Source: Ruminococcus sp. UBA6407
Lineage (GTDB): Bacteria > Bacillota > Clostridia > Oscillospirales > Ruminococcaceae
DNA: 48,316 nucleotides
Direction: 5' to 3'
NCBI GenBank assembly: GCA_002438605.1
Contig: DJPR01000043.1
Location: 5,784 to 54,099 of the forward strand
Part shown: positions 26,658 to 35,351 of the stretch, one piece after another
How positions within the stretch are numbered: the first letter of the stretch is position 1
Layout: each line of letters opens with the position of its first letter
The notes under the pieces: model-generated
Seen by the model: the letters and a program-made list of their open reading frames with translations, nothing else
What the model was told of the DNA's origin: nothing
The model's database searches: none
Translations under genes and position numbers: made by a program

Positions 26658-27533
26658 GTGAAAAATTCCAAAATATACCTTATAAATGTCCTCCTGACAA
26701 TTCTGATGACATTTGCAATAGTCGGAGAAGTCGCTCTTCGGCACATTTCGATTTGTTCTGATGAAAAATGGAGCTTGAGTATCATAGATGATAACAATAT
26801 AAGCTCCAAAGTAAGAAACAATCTTGAAAAGTATTTTAATGACAAATATAATGCGACCGGAATTAATGCTGACGTTTATATGGATGCCTTAACTGAGGAT
26901 TGGATCGACAATCAAATAAAAAACGTAGTTAAAAATGGTCTTGACTATACAAACGGAAAAAGTGATAATTACGGATTTAAAGCTGATTTTTCAGAGCTGA
27001 ACAGCAGTATTTCCGATTTCTTTAATGCTTATGCTGATGAAAACAATTATGTCAAGGATTCAGGATTTGAAAAAAAGATTGAAACTGCACAAAAAAATGC
27101 ACAGAATATAGTAATCAGTTACTGTGATGTTTTTAAGTTTGATAAGCTGAAAAGTGAAGGTGTTTTGCCGCAAGTAAGACATTACCTTGGCATTGTCAAC
27201 AATCCTGTATTTGAAATACTGCTTATAATATCCATTGCTGTATTTATATCACTATTAATATTGGTAAACAAAAAAAATATTAAATTTACGCTTTACTGGG
27301 CAGCGTCTGCTTTGATAATTTCAGGAATAATAATGCTGATACCATGCATATATATTAATGCAGTCAATTACTTTGACGCATTCATTATCAAGCAGGAGCA
27401 AATTTTCCTTGCATTTACTTCATTTATGTACAATGCTGTTAACAGTGTAATGTATACTTCAATTGGACTTGTGACCGTTGGTGCTGTACTTATGATTATA
27501 TTTTCAATTCTTAAATCAAAAAAGAATAACTGA
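26658..27533 (+). CDS. Multi-pass membrane protein of the sortase cluster
   Basis: 291 residues, GTG start 6 bases after a strong TAGGAGGG site. Topology from hydrophobicity: one N-terminal membrane segment (about 6-28), an extracytoplasmic region of about 150 residues rich in Asn, Asp and Lys, then three more segments (LLIISIAVFISLLILV, WAASALIISGIIMLIPCIYI, IGLVTVGAVLMIIFSIL) and a basic tail. No known domain is recognised. The 10-base spacing from the sortase gene implies a shared operon and perhaps a shared surface assembly role. Confidence 0.72.
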   Translation: MKNSKIYLINVLLTILMTFAIVGEVALRHISICSDEKWSLSIIDDNNISSKVRNNLEKYFNDKYNATGINADVYMDALTEDWIDNQIKNVVKNGLDYTNGKSDNYGFKADFSELNSSISDFFNAYADENNYVKDSGFEKKIETAQKNAQNIVISYCDVFKFDKLKSEGVLPQVRHYLGIVNNPVFEILLIISIAVFISLLILVNKKNIKFTLYWAASALIISGIIMLIPCIYINAVNYFDAFIIKQEQIFLAFTSFMYNAVNSVMYTSIGLVTVGAVLMIIFSILKSKKNN

Positions 27534-27540
27534 TAAAAAC

Positions 27541-27575
27541 AAAGCCGCTTGATGAATTACTCGTCAAGCGGCTTT
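27541..27575. terminator. Bidirectional terminator between sortase cluster and mutS2
   Basis: AAAGCCGCTTGA and TCAAGCGGCTTT form a 12-bp stem. Its minus-strand 3' side runs into TTTGTTTTT. It lies 8 bases after the membrane protein stop and between converging genes. Confidence 0.85.
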
Positions 27576-27585
27576 GGCATTTGTA

Positions 27586-27620
27586 AAGGCAACACCGCAC
27601 AAAGATTGTGCGGTATTGTC
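27586..27620. repeat. Dispersed palindromic repeat, copy G (short)
   Basis: AAGGCAACACCGCACAA, AGAT, TTGTGCGGTATTGTC: a compact copy made of little more than the two arms. It lies within 5 bases of the mutS2 stop and its hairpin may support termination there. Confidence 0.78.
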
Positions 27621-27624
27621 AAAC

Positions 27625-30018
27625 TTATTTTAGTTCAACTATTGTAACTCCGTCTTCACCCTCACCGTAAACTCCTAAACGAAAACTTTTAACAGACGGA
27701 TGCTCTTTCAATCTCTTATGAACAGCCTTTCTCAAAAGTCCTGTTCCCTTTCCATGAATTATTGTAACAGTCGAAATATTCGACATTACAGCACTGTCTA
27801 AAAATGAATCAAGCTGATAGATACCGTCATCGCATGCACAGCCTCTTATATCAAGCTCCATAGTTCCTCTGCGTTCGATTTTTCCGCCAACCTTACCTAT
27901 TTTTCTGACGGATTTATTTCCGTAAGTAACTTTTTCAGCTTCAACCAAACGCAAACGTGACACTTTCATTTTTGTTTTCATAACACCCATTTGTACAAAA
28001 ACAAATTCACTGCCGTCCGGCTCACCTGAGATAATGCCCTTTTTATCAAGGTCAACAACGTAAACGGTATCTCCCCTTTTAAGTTTTCTCGGCAGTACAT
28101 AATCCTTATTTAAATCACGTTTTTCTACAGGATTTGCTTTATCATACATTTTATTAAAGCTCTGCTTGCTTTTGGATTTAACTTCAGAAACATTTTTGCT
28201 GAAATCTTTTTTATCCTTTTCCTTACGGAGTTTTTCAAGCTCATCAATCAACTCATTTGACGTTGCTTTTGTAGACTCAATAATGCTCATTGCTCTTAAT
28301 CTTGCCTTTTCAAGCTCGTCTGCCTTTGTGCGTTCAATTGATTCGAGTTCTGTTCTCAGTTTTACCGCATTTGCTTCCGATTCAGCTTTTAATGCCTTTA
28401 TTTCATCTTTCTGCTTTTCAAGGTCTGAACGTGAAATTTCCAGTTTTTCAATAACATTTTCCAATCGGCTGTTTTCTTCACTTACTCTGCTTTTTGCACG
28501 TTCAATTATATATTTAGGCATACCAAGACTCTCGGAAATTGCAAATGCATTTGACTTTCCGGGTGAACCTACAATAAGTCTGTATGTCGGACGCAATGTT
28601 TCAATATCAAATTCACATGAAGCATTTTCAACATTATCTGTTTCAAGTGCAAATATCTTAAGCTCCTGATAATGTGTTGTTACCATTAGCTTTGCACCTG
28701 ACTTCATAAGACTTTCGATTACAGAAACTGCAAGTGCCGCACCCTCTACAGGGTCTGTACCTGAACCCAACTCATCAAGAAGAATAAGTGAACTTGAATT
28801 TGCAAGTTTCAATATTTCTATAACATTATTTGTATGTGATGAAAAAGTAGAAAGATTTTGTTCTATGCTTTGACTGTCGCCAATATCAACAAGGATATTT
28901 TCAAAAACTGATATACTGCTTCCGTCTGCAACGGGAACAAGAAGTCCGCACATAATCATTGCACACATTAGTCCTGCAGTTTTAAGTGCAACAGTTTTAC
29001 CGCCTGTATTAGGACCTGTTATAATCAATGACTGATATGCTCCACCTAAATCAAGATTTATCGGAACAACTTTATTTTTGTCTATCAGTGGATGTCTTGC
29101 CTTTTTAAGTTTAATTATTCCGTTATCTGTTATTTCAGGAAGTGAGGCTTTCATTGCAGCAGCAAGATTTGCCTTTGCAAAATATAAGTTCAGCTCCGTT
29201 ACCACGTTATAATTATCACATAATATATCAGCATAGCTGCCACAATCCGAACATAATTCCCGAATAATGCGTTCTATTTCTTCCTGTTCCTTACTTTCAA
29301 GTAAACGTATGTCATTGTTAGCCTCAACAATTGCCATAGGCTCAACAAAAATGGTTTGTCCGCTTGAAGAAGTGTCATGTATAAGACCGCTTATCTGCCC
29401 TCTGTATTCAGACTTTACAGGAAGTACATATCTGCCGTCCCTTAATGTAATTATAGTATCCTGAAGGCATTTCTGAACGGATTGAGATTTTATCATTTTA
29501 TCAAGTGTTTCACGTAGATGAAGCTGTGAACGGTTAATTTTGCGTCTTATTGCTGCCAGTTCGGAGCTTGCAGCATCTGCAATTTCATCTTCTGAAACGA
29601 TTGAACGCTCCAGCTTTTCAAGAAGCCAGTCATTCGGCATAAGCCTTGAAAAAAGATAACTCAGCTCAGTTTCAGTATTTTCACAATGATTATACCAATC
29701 TGAAAGAGATTTTATCTGCCTAAGCATAACAGAAATGTCAAGCAAATCCCTCAGTGAAATAATTGCTCCTGACTTTGCTCTGTTTACAGTTGAGCATATA
29801 TCATTAAAGTTTATAAAAGCAGGCGTTCCGAATTGTATTGATAAATTCAATGCCTGAGATGTTTTAAGGGTTTCATACTTTACTCTTTCCAAGTCACAGT
29901 CAGGACGTATTTTCAATGCCATTTCCCTTGTTTTGTCATTAGAAGTATGCTCTGCAAGCATATTAAGTATTTTGTCAAGTTCAAGTGTTTTTAAATATTT
30001 ATCCATTTCTTTACCCAT
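27625..30018 (-). CDS. mutS2: MutS2 family ATPase with Smr domain
   Basis: 797 residues. It acts on branched DNA to limit recombination and, in Bacillus, splits collided ribosomes. The N-terminal core (LELDKILNMLAEHTSNDKT) and clamp region are followed by Walker A ITGPNTGGKTVALKTAGL and Walker B LILLDELGSGTDPVEGAAL. A long coiled coil rich in Glu and Lys (about 510-620) and a KOW-like segment (LKRGDTVYVVDLDKKG) come next. The C-terminal Smr nuclease domain is at about 720-797 (LDIRGCACDDG, TVTIIHGKGTGLLRKAV). There is no mismatch-recognition domain. A second start at 30006 is equally possible. It lies 21 bases after recO. Confidence 0.95.
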   Translation of the reverse strand: MGKEMDKYLKTLELDKILNMLAEHTSNDKTREMALKIRPDCDLERVKYETLKTSQALNLSIQFGTPAFINFNDICSTVNRAKSGAIISLRDLLDISVMLRQIKSLSDWYNHCENTETELSYLFSRLMPNDWLLEKLERSIVSEDEIADAASSELAAIRRKINRSQLHLRETLDKMIKSQSVQKCLQDTIITLRDGRYVLPVKSEYRGQISGLIHDTSSSGQTIFVEPMAIVEANNDIRLLESKEQEEIERIIRELCSDCGSYADILCDNYNVVTELNLYFAKANLAAAMKASLPEITDNGIIKLKKARHPLIDKNKVVPINLDLGGAYQSLIITGPNTGGKTVALKTAGLMCAMIMCGLLVPVADGSSISVFENILVDIGDSQSIEQNLSTFSSHTNNVIEILKLANSSSLILLDELGSGTDPVEGAALAVSVIESLMKSGAKLMVTTHYQELKIFALETDNVENASCEFDIETLRPTYRLIVGSPGKSNAFAISESLGMPKYIIERAKSRVSEENSRLENVIEKLEISRSDLEKQKDEIKALKAESEANAVKLRTELESIERTKADELEKARLRAMSIIESTKATSNELIDELEKLRKEKDKKDFSKNVSEVKSKSKQSFNKMYDKANPVEKRDLNKDYVLPRKLKRGDTVYVVDLDKKGIISGEPDGSEFVFVQMGVMKTKMKVSRLRLVEAEKVTYGNKSVRKIGKVGGKIERRGTMELDIRGCACDDGIYQLDSFLDSAVMSNISTVTIIHGKGTGLLRKAVHKRLKEHPSVKSFRLGVYGEGEDGVTIVELK

Positions 30019-30039
30019 AAATTAATGCAGACAGCATCA

Positions 30040-30798
30040 TTACTGTGCTGCCGTTTTATAAAAATCCAAAGTTTTAAAATTATGCTCAAGGTGCGTTATT
30101 AGATATTTTTCAGCATATTCAGAAAGCTGACTCTGAATATTATCAGACACCCTGAAATTATAAAGTTTATTAAAATCCGAAAGAACTATATGTCTTACGG
30201 CATGAAGAAGTGCTTTTTCTGATAATATATAATCTTCGGGATAACTGCCGTCAGCAAGTTGGTTACAGCATTCATGACAGCAAAAATTACCGTCATTGAT
30301 TTTCATTATAATCTTATCCGCCTCAAAAGCACCGCACTCACAGCAGCATATAATATCAGGCATTATCCCTATCTCAGTACACAGCCTTATTTCAAAAAGA
30401 CTTTTCAAAAAATCAAGCGGACGCAAGTCGTTTTCAAGGTAATGCAGAGTGTTAAGCATAAGCCGCAGTATTTCTCCATTATCATTCTGACGCTCAATGC
30501 TGTAATTGACAACCTCTGCAAAATAAGATGCCAGAGAAAGCTTTTTAAGACCTGTACGCAGATTATAGAAAATACATATAGGCTCTGCACTGTTTAAATA
30601 GTAACGTTCTTTTCTTAACTGCAAACAAAACCTTGAATATGCAAAAAGCTGAGTAGAACTTCCGCTTTTTCCATTTATTTTTCTTGCTCCCTTAACTGCC
30701 ACTTCAACAACACCGTATTCTTTTGTAAGAATGTCAATGAATTTATCCTGTTCACCAACACTACGTTCCTTTATTACAATTCCTTCTGTTATTATCAT
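30040..30798 (-). CDS. recO: DNA repair protein RecO
   Basis: 252 residues. It loads RecA on SSB-coated DNA with RecR. The N-terminal OB fold begins IITEGIVIKERSVGEQDKFIDILTKEYG, then VKGARKINGK. A helical middle includes YFAEVVN, and a zinc-binding segment has Cys pairs (CCCECGAFE and CCHECC). It overlaps the end of the yqzL-like gene by 38 bases. This era-yqzL-recO order is common in Firmicutes. Confidence 0.95.
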   Translation of the reverse strand: MIITEGIVIKERSVGEQDKFIDILTKEYGVVEVAVKGARKINGKSGSSTQLFAYSRFCLQLRKERYYLNSAEPICIFYNLRTGLKKLSLASYFAEVVNYSIERQNDNGEILRLMLNTLHYLENDLRPLDFLKSLFEIRLCTEIGIMPDIICCCECGAFEADKIIMKINDGNFCCHECCNQLADGSYPEDYILSEKALLHAVRHIVLSDFNKLYNFRVSDNIQSQLSEYAEKYLITHLEHNFKTLDFYKTAAQ

Positions 30799-30910
30799 TT
30801 ATATTAATCTCTTTTGACATTTCAATTTCATGTTCAGCTTTAATATAATTCAGATAATCGCTTATTTTACCTGTTTTTGAAAACTTTTTCCATTCCTCTG
30901 ATATTTCCAT
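30761..30910 (-). CDS. YqzL-like small protein
   Basis: A 49-residue reading frame between era and recO. It begins MEISEEWKKFSKTGKISDYL and continues with NYIKAEHEIEMSKEI, then a basic tail that overlaps the recO start. The Trp-x-x-Phe-x-x-Thr-Gly-x-Ile-x-x-Tyr-Leu pattern and the position before recO match the YqzL family, whose function is not established. A strong GGAGG lies 7 bases before the ATG, and the overlap suggests coupling to recO. It may be the leader cistron of recO. Confidence 0.75.
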   Translation of the reverse strand: MEISEEWKKFSKTGKISDYLNYIKAEHEIEMSKEININDNNRRNCNKGT

Positions 30911-30937
30911 AATAACGCCTCCGTTTCCGACGTTATT
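30911..30937 (-). promoter_or_regulatory. Hairpin covering the yqzL-like ribosome binding site
   Basis: On the minus strand AATAACGTC pairs with GGCGTTATT (9 bp, one G-U) around a 9-base loop GGAAACGGA. The GGAGG site is half loop and half stem, and the start codon follows at once. No T run follows in this direction, so it is not a terminator here. It could modulate translation of the small gene and recO. Confidence 0.4.
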
Positions 30938-30971
30938 ATTTTTTCCCTGTGAATTTGAAATATAAGTGGAA

Positions 30972-31865
30972 TTATTTATCAGAGAGTCCGAAGCTTCTTA
31001 TAAGTCCCTCTCTGTTTCGCCAGTCCTCCTTGACCTTTACCCAGCATTTCAGATTAACCTTTATTTGAAAAAAGTTTTCAAGCTCAATTCTTGCAGCAGT
31101 TGACGCTTTCTTCAACATAGAACCATTTTTGCCAATAACAATTCCCTTATGCGACTCTCTTTCGCAATAGATAACCGCATCAATGTCAAGGATATCCTTA
31201 TCATCACGTTCAGTCATTGTTTCAACGGCAACAGCAATTCCATGAGGAACTTCATCACTGAGAAGAAGCAATAGCTTTTCTCTTATCATTTCAGCTGCAA
31301 GCACCTTTTCAGGCTGGTCTGTTATCATATCGGACGGAAAATAATGAGGTGACTCCGAAGCAAGCTTTACGATTTCCTGTTCAACCAAATCAACACCGTT
31401 GTTTTCAGTCACACTTACCGGAATAACTGCTTCAAATGAAATCTTAGCTGTAAGCCTTGAAATAACAGCCGCAAGTTCAGATTTATCATTAAGCAGATCA
31501 ATTTTATTAAGTACAAGTATCACAGGCATTTTATTCTTATTAAAAGATTTCAGCAAATCTATTTCCTGTTCAGTTGACTTTTTTGTACAGTCCATCATAA
31601 AAATAATGGCATCAATATCACTGACAGACTCTTTTACCGTATTAAGCATATGTTCGCTGAGTTTATTTTTCGGTTTGTGAAGTCCCGGAGTATCAAAAAA
31701 TACAAGCTGGGTTTCACCTATATTTTTAATTCCTGTGATTCTTGTGCGAGTCGTCTGCGGTTTATTGCTGACAGATGCAATTTTTTCTCCTATAAGAGCA
31801 TTGAGAAGCGATGATTTGCCTGCGTTTGTTCTTCCTGCAATAGTTACAAAAGCTGTTTTTGTCAT
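30972..31865 (-). CDS. era: GTPase Era
   Basis: A 297-residue essential GTPase for 16S rRNA maturation and 30S assembly. G motifs: G1 GRTNAGKSSLL, G2 region TTRTRITG, G3 FFDTPGLHKPK, G4 LNKIDLL, G5 region PVSVTE. The C-terminal KH domain has the IGKNG loop (GIVIGKNGSMLKKASTAARIELE) and ends with the usual VKVKEDWRNREGLIRSFG. It abuts ybeY directly, as in many Firmicutes. Confidence 0.97.
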   Translation of the reverse strand: MTKTAFVTIAGRTNAGKSSLLNALIGEKIASVSNKPQTTRTRITGIKNIGETQLVFFDTPGLHKPKNKLSEHMLNTVKESVSDIDAIIFMMDCTKKSTEQEIDLLKSFNKNKMPVILVLNKIDLLNDKSELAAVISRLTAKISFEAVIPVSVTENNGVDLVEQEIVKLASESPHYFPSDMITDQPEKVLAAEMIREKLLLLLSDEVPHGIAVAVETMTERDDKDILDIDAVIYCERESHKGIVIGKNGSMLKKASTAARIELENFFQIKVNLKCWVKVKEDWRNREGLIRSFGLSDK

Positions 31866-32375
31866 CTATCTGTCCACATCCTCAGTAATAAAAGTTGTAT
31901 CTCTGGATATTCCCAGACTTTCAAGCACAAATTCTTCTTTTTCCCTCATTATGCGTTCATCAAGCGGACTTGTTTCATGGTCATAGCCCAAAAGATGAAG
32001 CATTGAATGTACGGTTAAAAATCCGATTTCACGTTCAAGAGAATGTCCGTAATTCTGAGCCTGCTTTACTGCTGTTTCAAGAGAGATAACAACATCTCCG
32101 AGCATAACAAAACCCGTTTCCTTATTAATTTCTGTTTCACCGTTTGCTGAAAGCGGGAATGAAAGAACGTCTGTAACGCTATCCTTATTGCGATAGCATT
32201 TATTTAGTTTTCTGATTTCCGAATTGCTTACAAATGAAACGCTGACCTCAGCATTTTCCTTATATCCCTCGGTGGTTAAAACTGCCTGACAGCAGCGGCG
32301 TATTAAAAGTCTTATACCAACCGGAACTTTAACTTCTGTCTGATTATTTTTTACATATACTTTAAGCTTAGCCAT
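31866..32375 (-). CDS. ybeY: Endoribonuclease YbeY
   Basis: About 169 residues. A metal-dependent RNase for rRNA maturation and ribosome quality control. The signature HSMLHLLGYDHE gives the three zinc-binding His residues. NKCYRNKDSVTDVLSFPL is also typical. ATG 32375 follows AGAGGAGA by 7 bases and is preferred over the in-frame ATG at 32405, which lies deeper in phoH. The start overlaps the end of phoH by 8 bases. Confidence 0.94.
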   Translation of the reverse strand: MAKLKVYVKNNQTEVKVPVGIRLLIRRCCQAVLTTEGYKENAEVSVSFVSNSEIRKLNKCYRNKDSVTDVLSFPLSANGETEINKETGFVMLGDVVISLETAVKQAQNYGHSLEREIGFLTVHSMLHLLGYDHETSPLDERIMREKEEFVLESLGISRDTTFITEDVDR

Positions 32376-33336
32376 TTTTATTCTCTCCTCTGTTATGTTT
32401 TTCATAAGCTTTTATTATATCCTGAACAAGTTTATGTCTTACAACATCCTTTTCAGTAAATTTGTGTATACAAATATCGTCAATGCCTTTAAGCACCTTC
32501 ATAGCCTCAACAAGTCCCGAACGTCTTGAATCAGGAAGATCAATCTGAGTTATATCGCCTGTTATTACCATTTTACTTTCATTTCCAAGACGAGTAAGGA
32601 ACATTTTTATCTGTTCCGAGGTAGTATTCTGTGCTTCATCAAGTATAATGAATGCCTCGTCCAATGTCCTGCCTCTCATATAGGCAAGCGGTGCAACTTC
32701 AATAATTCCTTTTTCCATGTAACGCTGGAAGCTTTCCGCACCAAACATATCAAAAAGTGCGTCATACAGAGGACGAAGATAAGGATCAACTTTATCCTGC
32801 AAATCTCCCGGAAGAAAACCAAGTTTCTCCCCTGCCTCAACTGCGGGACGAGTAAGGATAATCTTTTTTATCTCATGATTTCTGAATGCCTTAACCGCCA
32901 TTGCAACAGCAAGGTAAGTTTTTCCTGTACCTGCCGGACCTATTCCAAGCACGATCGTATTCTGACCTATAGACTCAATATATTTTTTCTGTCCTACAGT
33001 TCTTGGTCTTACAATTTTTCCTCCTGCAGTAACACAAACTCCATCGCCTGTAAGCTGTGAAAGCTGATTTTCCGCACCATCAGCCACCATGGACGTAACA
33101 TATCTCACAGTATGTTCACTTAAATTCTGACCGCTTGACGCAATATTAACAAGAGCCTTAACTGCTTTTTCAGCATCTTCAATATTTTTTGGTTCTCCTA
33201 TAATTTTCAGTCCCTCACTTCTGTTTATAATACTTACATTATATTCATTCTGTATTTTATTTATATTTTCATCAAAATTCCCGAACAGCACAGAAATCTG
33301 TTCGGATGTTAAATTCAAAATAATTTTTTCAGACAT
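32368..33336 (-). CDS. ybeZ: PhoH-family ATPase (YbeZ)
   Basis: 322 residues. An N-terminal KH-like part (about 10-100) precedes the ATPase domain: Walker A GIGPAGTGKTYLAVAMAV, RPAVEAGEKLGFLPGDL, Walker B EAFIILDEAQNTTSEQIKMFLTRLG, and TGDITQIDLP. Family knowledge links it to YbeY and rRNA processing or phosphate stress. It lies upstream of ybeY with overlapping reading frames, supporting that link. Confidence 0.94.
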   Translation of the reverse strand: MSEKIILNLTSEQISVLFGNFDENINKIQNEYNVSIINRSEGLKIIGEPKNIEDAEKAVKALVNIASSGQNLSEHTVRYVTSMVADGAENQLSQLTGDGVCVTAGGKIVRPRTVGQKKYIESIGQNTIVLGIGPAGTGKTYLAVAMAVKAFRNHEIKKIILTRPAVEAGEKLGFLPGDLQDKVDPYLRPLYDALFDMFGAESFQRYMEKGIIEVAPLAYMRGRTLDEAFIILDEAQNTTSEQIKMFLTRLGNESKMVITGDITQIDLPDSRRSGLVEAMKVLKGIDDICIHKFTEKDVVRHKLVQDIIKAYEKHNRGENKNG

Positions 33337-33348
33337 TCAAACACTCTT

Positions 33349-33855
33349 TCAAATATTAATATCAGGGAACTTTCCAGATGTAGCAAGCACAGCATTGGAA
33401 TACCGCCTGTCCTCAGTAACTTCTTTAATTACATGAATATCATCAGGAAAAAGAATTTTTTGTTCGGGATTATCAAGCTCAAGTTCAAGAATAGCTTTTT
33501 CTCTGCTGAAGGAATATGTGTCAAGCTCAAAAAGCTGTTCTTTAAAAAGAAACTTATATCTGGTCTTTTTAACAGGAGCATATTCCTTTTTTAAATCGTC
33601 AAGCAAACTTTCATATTTTTCATAACTTATTTCAAACTCATTTTCAGTCCTTGTCACAGCCGTTAAAAATTGTTTTTCTGTGTATACATATTTAATTGAT
33701 TTTCCGTTATCAATCATACGAACTCTTCGCTGTTCATTTTTTTCACCGTTATTAAGATAAGTTTGAACAATATTGAGTTTCTCCTTAATGTCAAGCTTGT
33801 TCAAGTCAGGAAATTCAACAAGAAACTTCCTTTCAATTTCGTAAGTATTTGCCAT
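33349..33855 (-). CDS. CYTH-domain protein (triphosphate tunnel metalloenzyme)
   Basis: 168 residues. It begins YEIERKFLVEFP, the ExExK signature of CYTH proteins, and continues with RRVRMIDNGKSIKYVYTEKQ and ELDTYSFSREKAILELELDN, which supply the charged tunnel. Members hydrolyse inorganic tripolyphosphate or thiamine triphosphate, or are adenylyl cyclases; length and context fit a small triphosphatase. It lies 12 bases before phoH and probably starts that operon. Confidence 0.88.
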   Translation of the reverse strand: MANTYEIERKFLVEFPDLNKLDIKEKLNIVQTYLNNGEKNEQRRVRMIDNGKSIKYVYTEKQFLTAVTRTENEFEISYEKYESLLDDLKKEYAPVKKTRYKFLFKEQLFELDTYSFSREKAILELELDNPEQKILFPDDIHVIKEVTEDRRYSNAVLATSGKFPDINI

Positions 33856-33991
33856 AAAACTTCACCTTATTTTTTATTACATGTATATTATATCCTTTTT
33901 TTTGAATATTGTCAACAAAAACATTAAAGTTTGTTTGTTAAAAATGCTTAAAATATAAAACTAACTATTTTTGGGGTTAAAACTGCATTTA

Positions 33992-34056
33992 TAGCAACGC
34001 AATAAAATAAAGCCTTACAAAGTCCTTTAATTTACTTTCTGCGGTATTGTCTTAAT
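33992..34056. repeat. Dispersed palindromic repeat, copy H (long)
   Basis: It begins TAGCAACGCAATAAA and ends CTTTCTGCGGTATTGTCTTAAT, with an inner CCTTACAAAGTCC that corresponds to the GTACAAAGT part of other copies. It ends 5 bases before the stop of the sensor-like gene, on its 3' side. Confidence 0.6.
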
Positions 34057-34061
34057 ATTGC

Positions 34062-35069
34062 TTAATAAAATCTTCTGTCATTAAAAATATCCGAAAACAT
34101 AACACTGTATGGTGAAAAAAAGCTGTTTGAAGTGTAGATGTCTGATTTATCAGGTGACTCAAATTTCAGTTCATCACCTATACTGCTGCATGAAGCAAAA
34201 GAAATATCCAACAGTTTTTCAGAGTCACTCTCATCAAAATCTATTTTTGCATTAACTGAATGAGCCTCGGCATTTATCATAAATCGCTCAATGCTAAAAT
34301 CAGAAAAGGCATCATTTGACAAAACGAACGATGTATCAGCAGAAATCGAAACAACTGCTTTATTATTAAAATCAGCACACCTGACTGTAATTTCTTTAAA
34401 ATTATAGTTATTTTTAAAAATAAGACGAAATGAATTTAGAAATAAAAATATAAAATTATTTTTAGAACAGTTAATATAGAAATCACTGCATGGAATAAAA
34501 TTTATTCTAAAATTCAAGCCAAAAACATTTTTGCATTCATTTATAACGTAGTGCAGAAGTTTATTCAGCTCATACAAGTGACAATCATTATTTTTTTCTG
34601 ATATTTGAAGCTGACGGTTATATTCCTGTATTCTCATTAATCCGCAGCAATTTGAAATGATGGCATTTAATTGTTGATTTATCTGATTATTTTCATCTTT
34701 TTCATTTTCTTCATTTATTATTTCAACAGAAGCTGAAATACCTGCAACAGAACGTCTGATAACAGACTCACAACTATTGATGTAAGCTTTGGATCTTTTA
34801 TCGCCCAAAAACAGTGAGTCTGACTCAAAAACTGCAATTTTGCAGTTTGATTTATCAGCATTAATCATTCCGTTTATCTGCTTTGAGTTTAAAATAACAG
34901 AGAACGAATTGTCATCATTTATCTTCAAATCGAAGAAATTAACAGTATTATACAGTTTTTCCTCAGCTGACTTATTATACCATATCATATTATTCAATTC
35001 ATCATAAACTACAACAGCTCTTAAATCATTTTCAAATAAATATTTATAAAATTCAACAGTATCTCTCAC
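34062..35069 (-). CDS. Degenerate PAS/histidine-kinase-like protein
   Basis: About 335 residues. The N-terminus (DTVEFYKYLFENDLRAVVVYDELNNMIWYNKSAEEKL) resembles a PAS sensor. A central helical part (SCESVIRRSVAGISASVEIINEEN and following) sits where a dimerisation helix would be, but no phosphoacceptor His is evident. The next part (LHYVINECKNVFGLNFRINF, FLFLNSFRLIFKNN, FKEITVRCADFNNKAVVSISA) recalls an ATPase domain without clear N, G1 or G2 boxes. It is probably a decayed or non-catalytic regulator. The GTG start at 35069, 8 bases after AGAGGTGA, is preferred over ATG 35087, which precedes that site. It is divergent from gap. Confidence 0.6.
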   Translation of the reverse strand: MRDTVEFYKYLFENDLRAVVVYDELNNMIWYNKSAEEKLYNTVNFFDLKINDDNSFSVILNSKQINGMINADKSNCKIAVFESDSLFLGDKRSKAYINSCESVIRRSVAGISASVEIINEENEKDENNQINQQLNAIISNCCGLMRIQEYNRQLQISEKNNDCHLYELNKLLHYVINECKNVFGLNFRINFIPCSDFYINCSKNNFIFLFLNSFRLIFKNNYNFKEITVRCADFNNKAVVSISADTSFVLSNDAFSDFSIERFMINAEAHSVNAKIDFDESDSEKLLDISFASCSSIGDELKFESPDKSDIYTSNSFFSPYSVMFSDIFNDRRFY

Positions 35070-35289
35070 ATTCTCACCTCTGTTCAAAAACTGCAGATAT
35101 ACATTATATTATTTTATTCACATAAATTTGTACTAGTTTGTATTATACTACATTCTTACTAAAAATGAAATAGAATTATTAAAAATTTATATGTACAAAA
35201 CATTTTTGTGTAACTTGCATATTTAAAATAAACATATTTGTGCATAATGACCGTTTCCAGAAAAAATAGTTATTTTTTTGTCAAACCTC

Positions 35290-35318
35290 TTGAAAATTAA
35301 ATGTTTTCGGTGTATAAT
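35290..35318 (+). promoter_or_regulatory. Promoter of gap
   Basis: TTGAAA (35290-35295), 17 bases, TATAAT (35313-35318). A TAGGAGG site and ATG follow within 35 bases, so the untranslated leader is very short. Confidence 0.85.
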
Positions 35319-35351
35319 AAATTCATAAAGAAATTTAGGAGGTTATATCCA

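Noticed and set aside
27586..27620. Repeat copy G as a simple mutS2 terminator
   Set aside because: It lacks a T run on the minus strand and a proper terminator lies just beyond at 27541-27575; it belongs to the dispersed family instead.
28166..28669. A 167-residue plus-strand frame rich in Ser and Phe
   Set aside because: It is antisense to the Lys/Glu-rich coiled coil of mutS2, which makes long stop-free antisense frames. It has no ribosome site.
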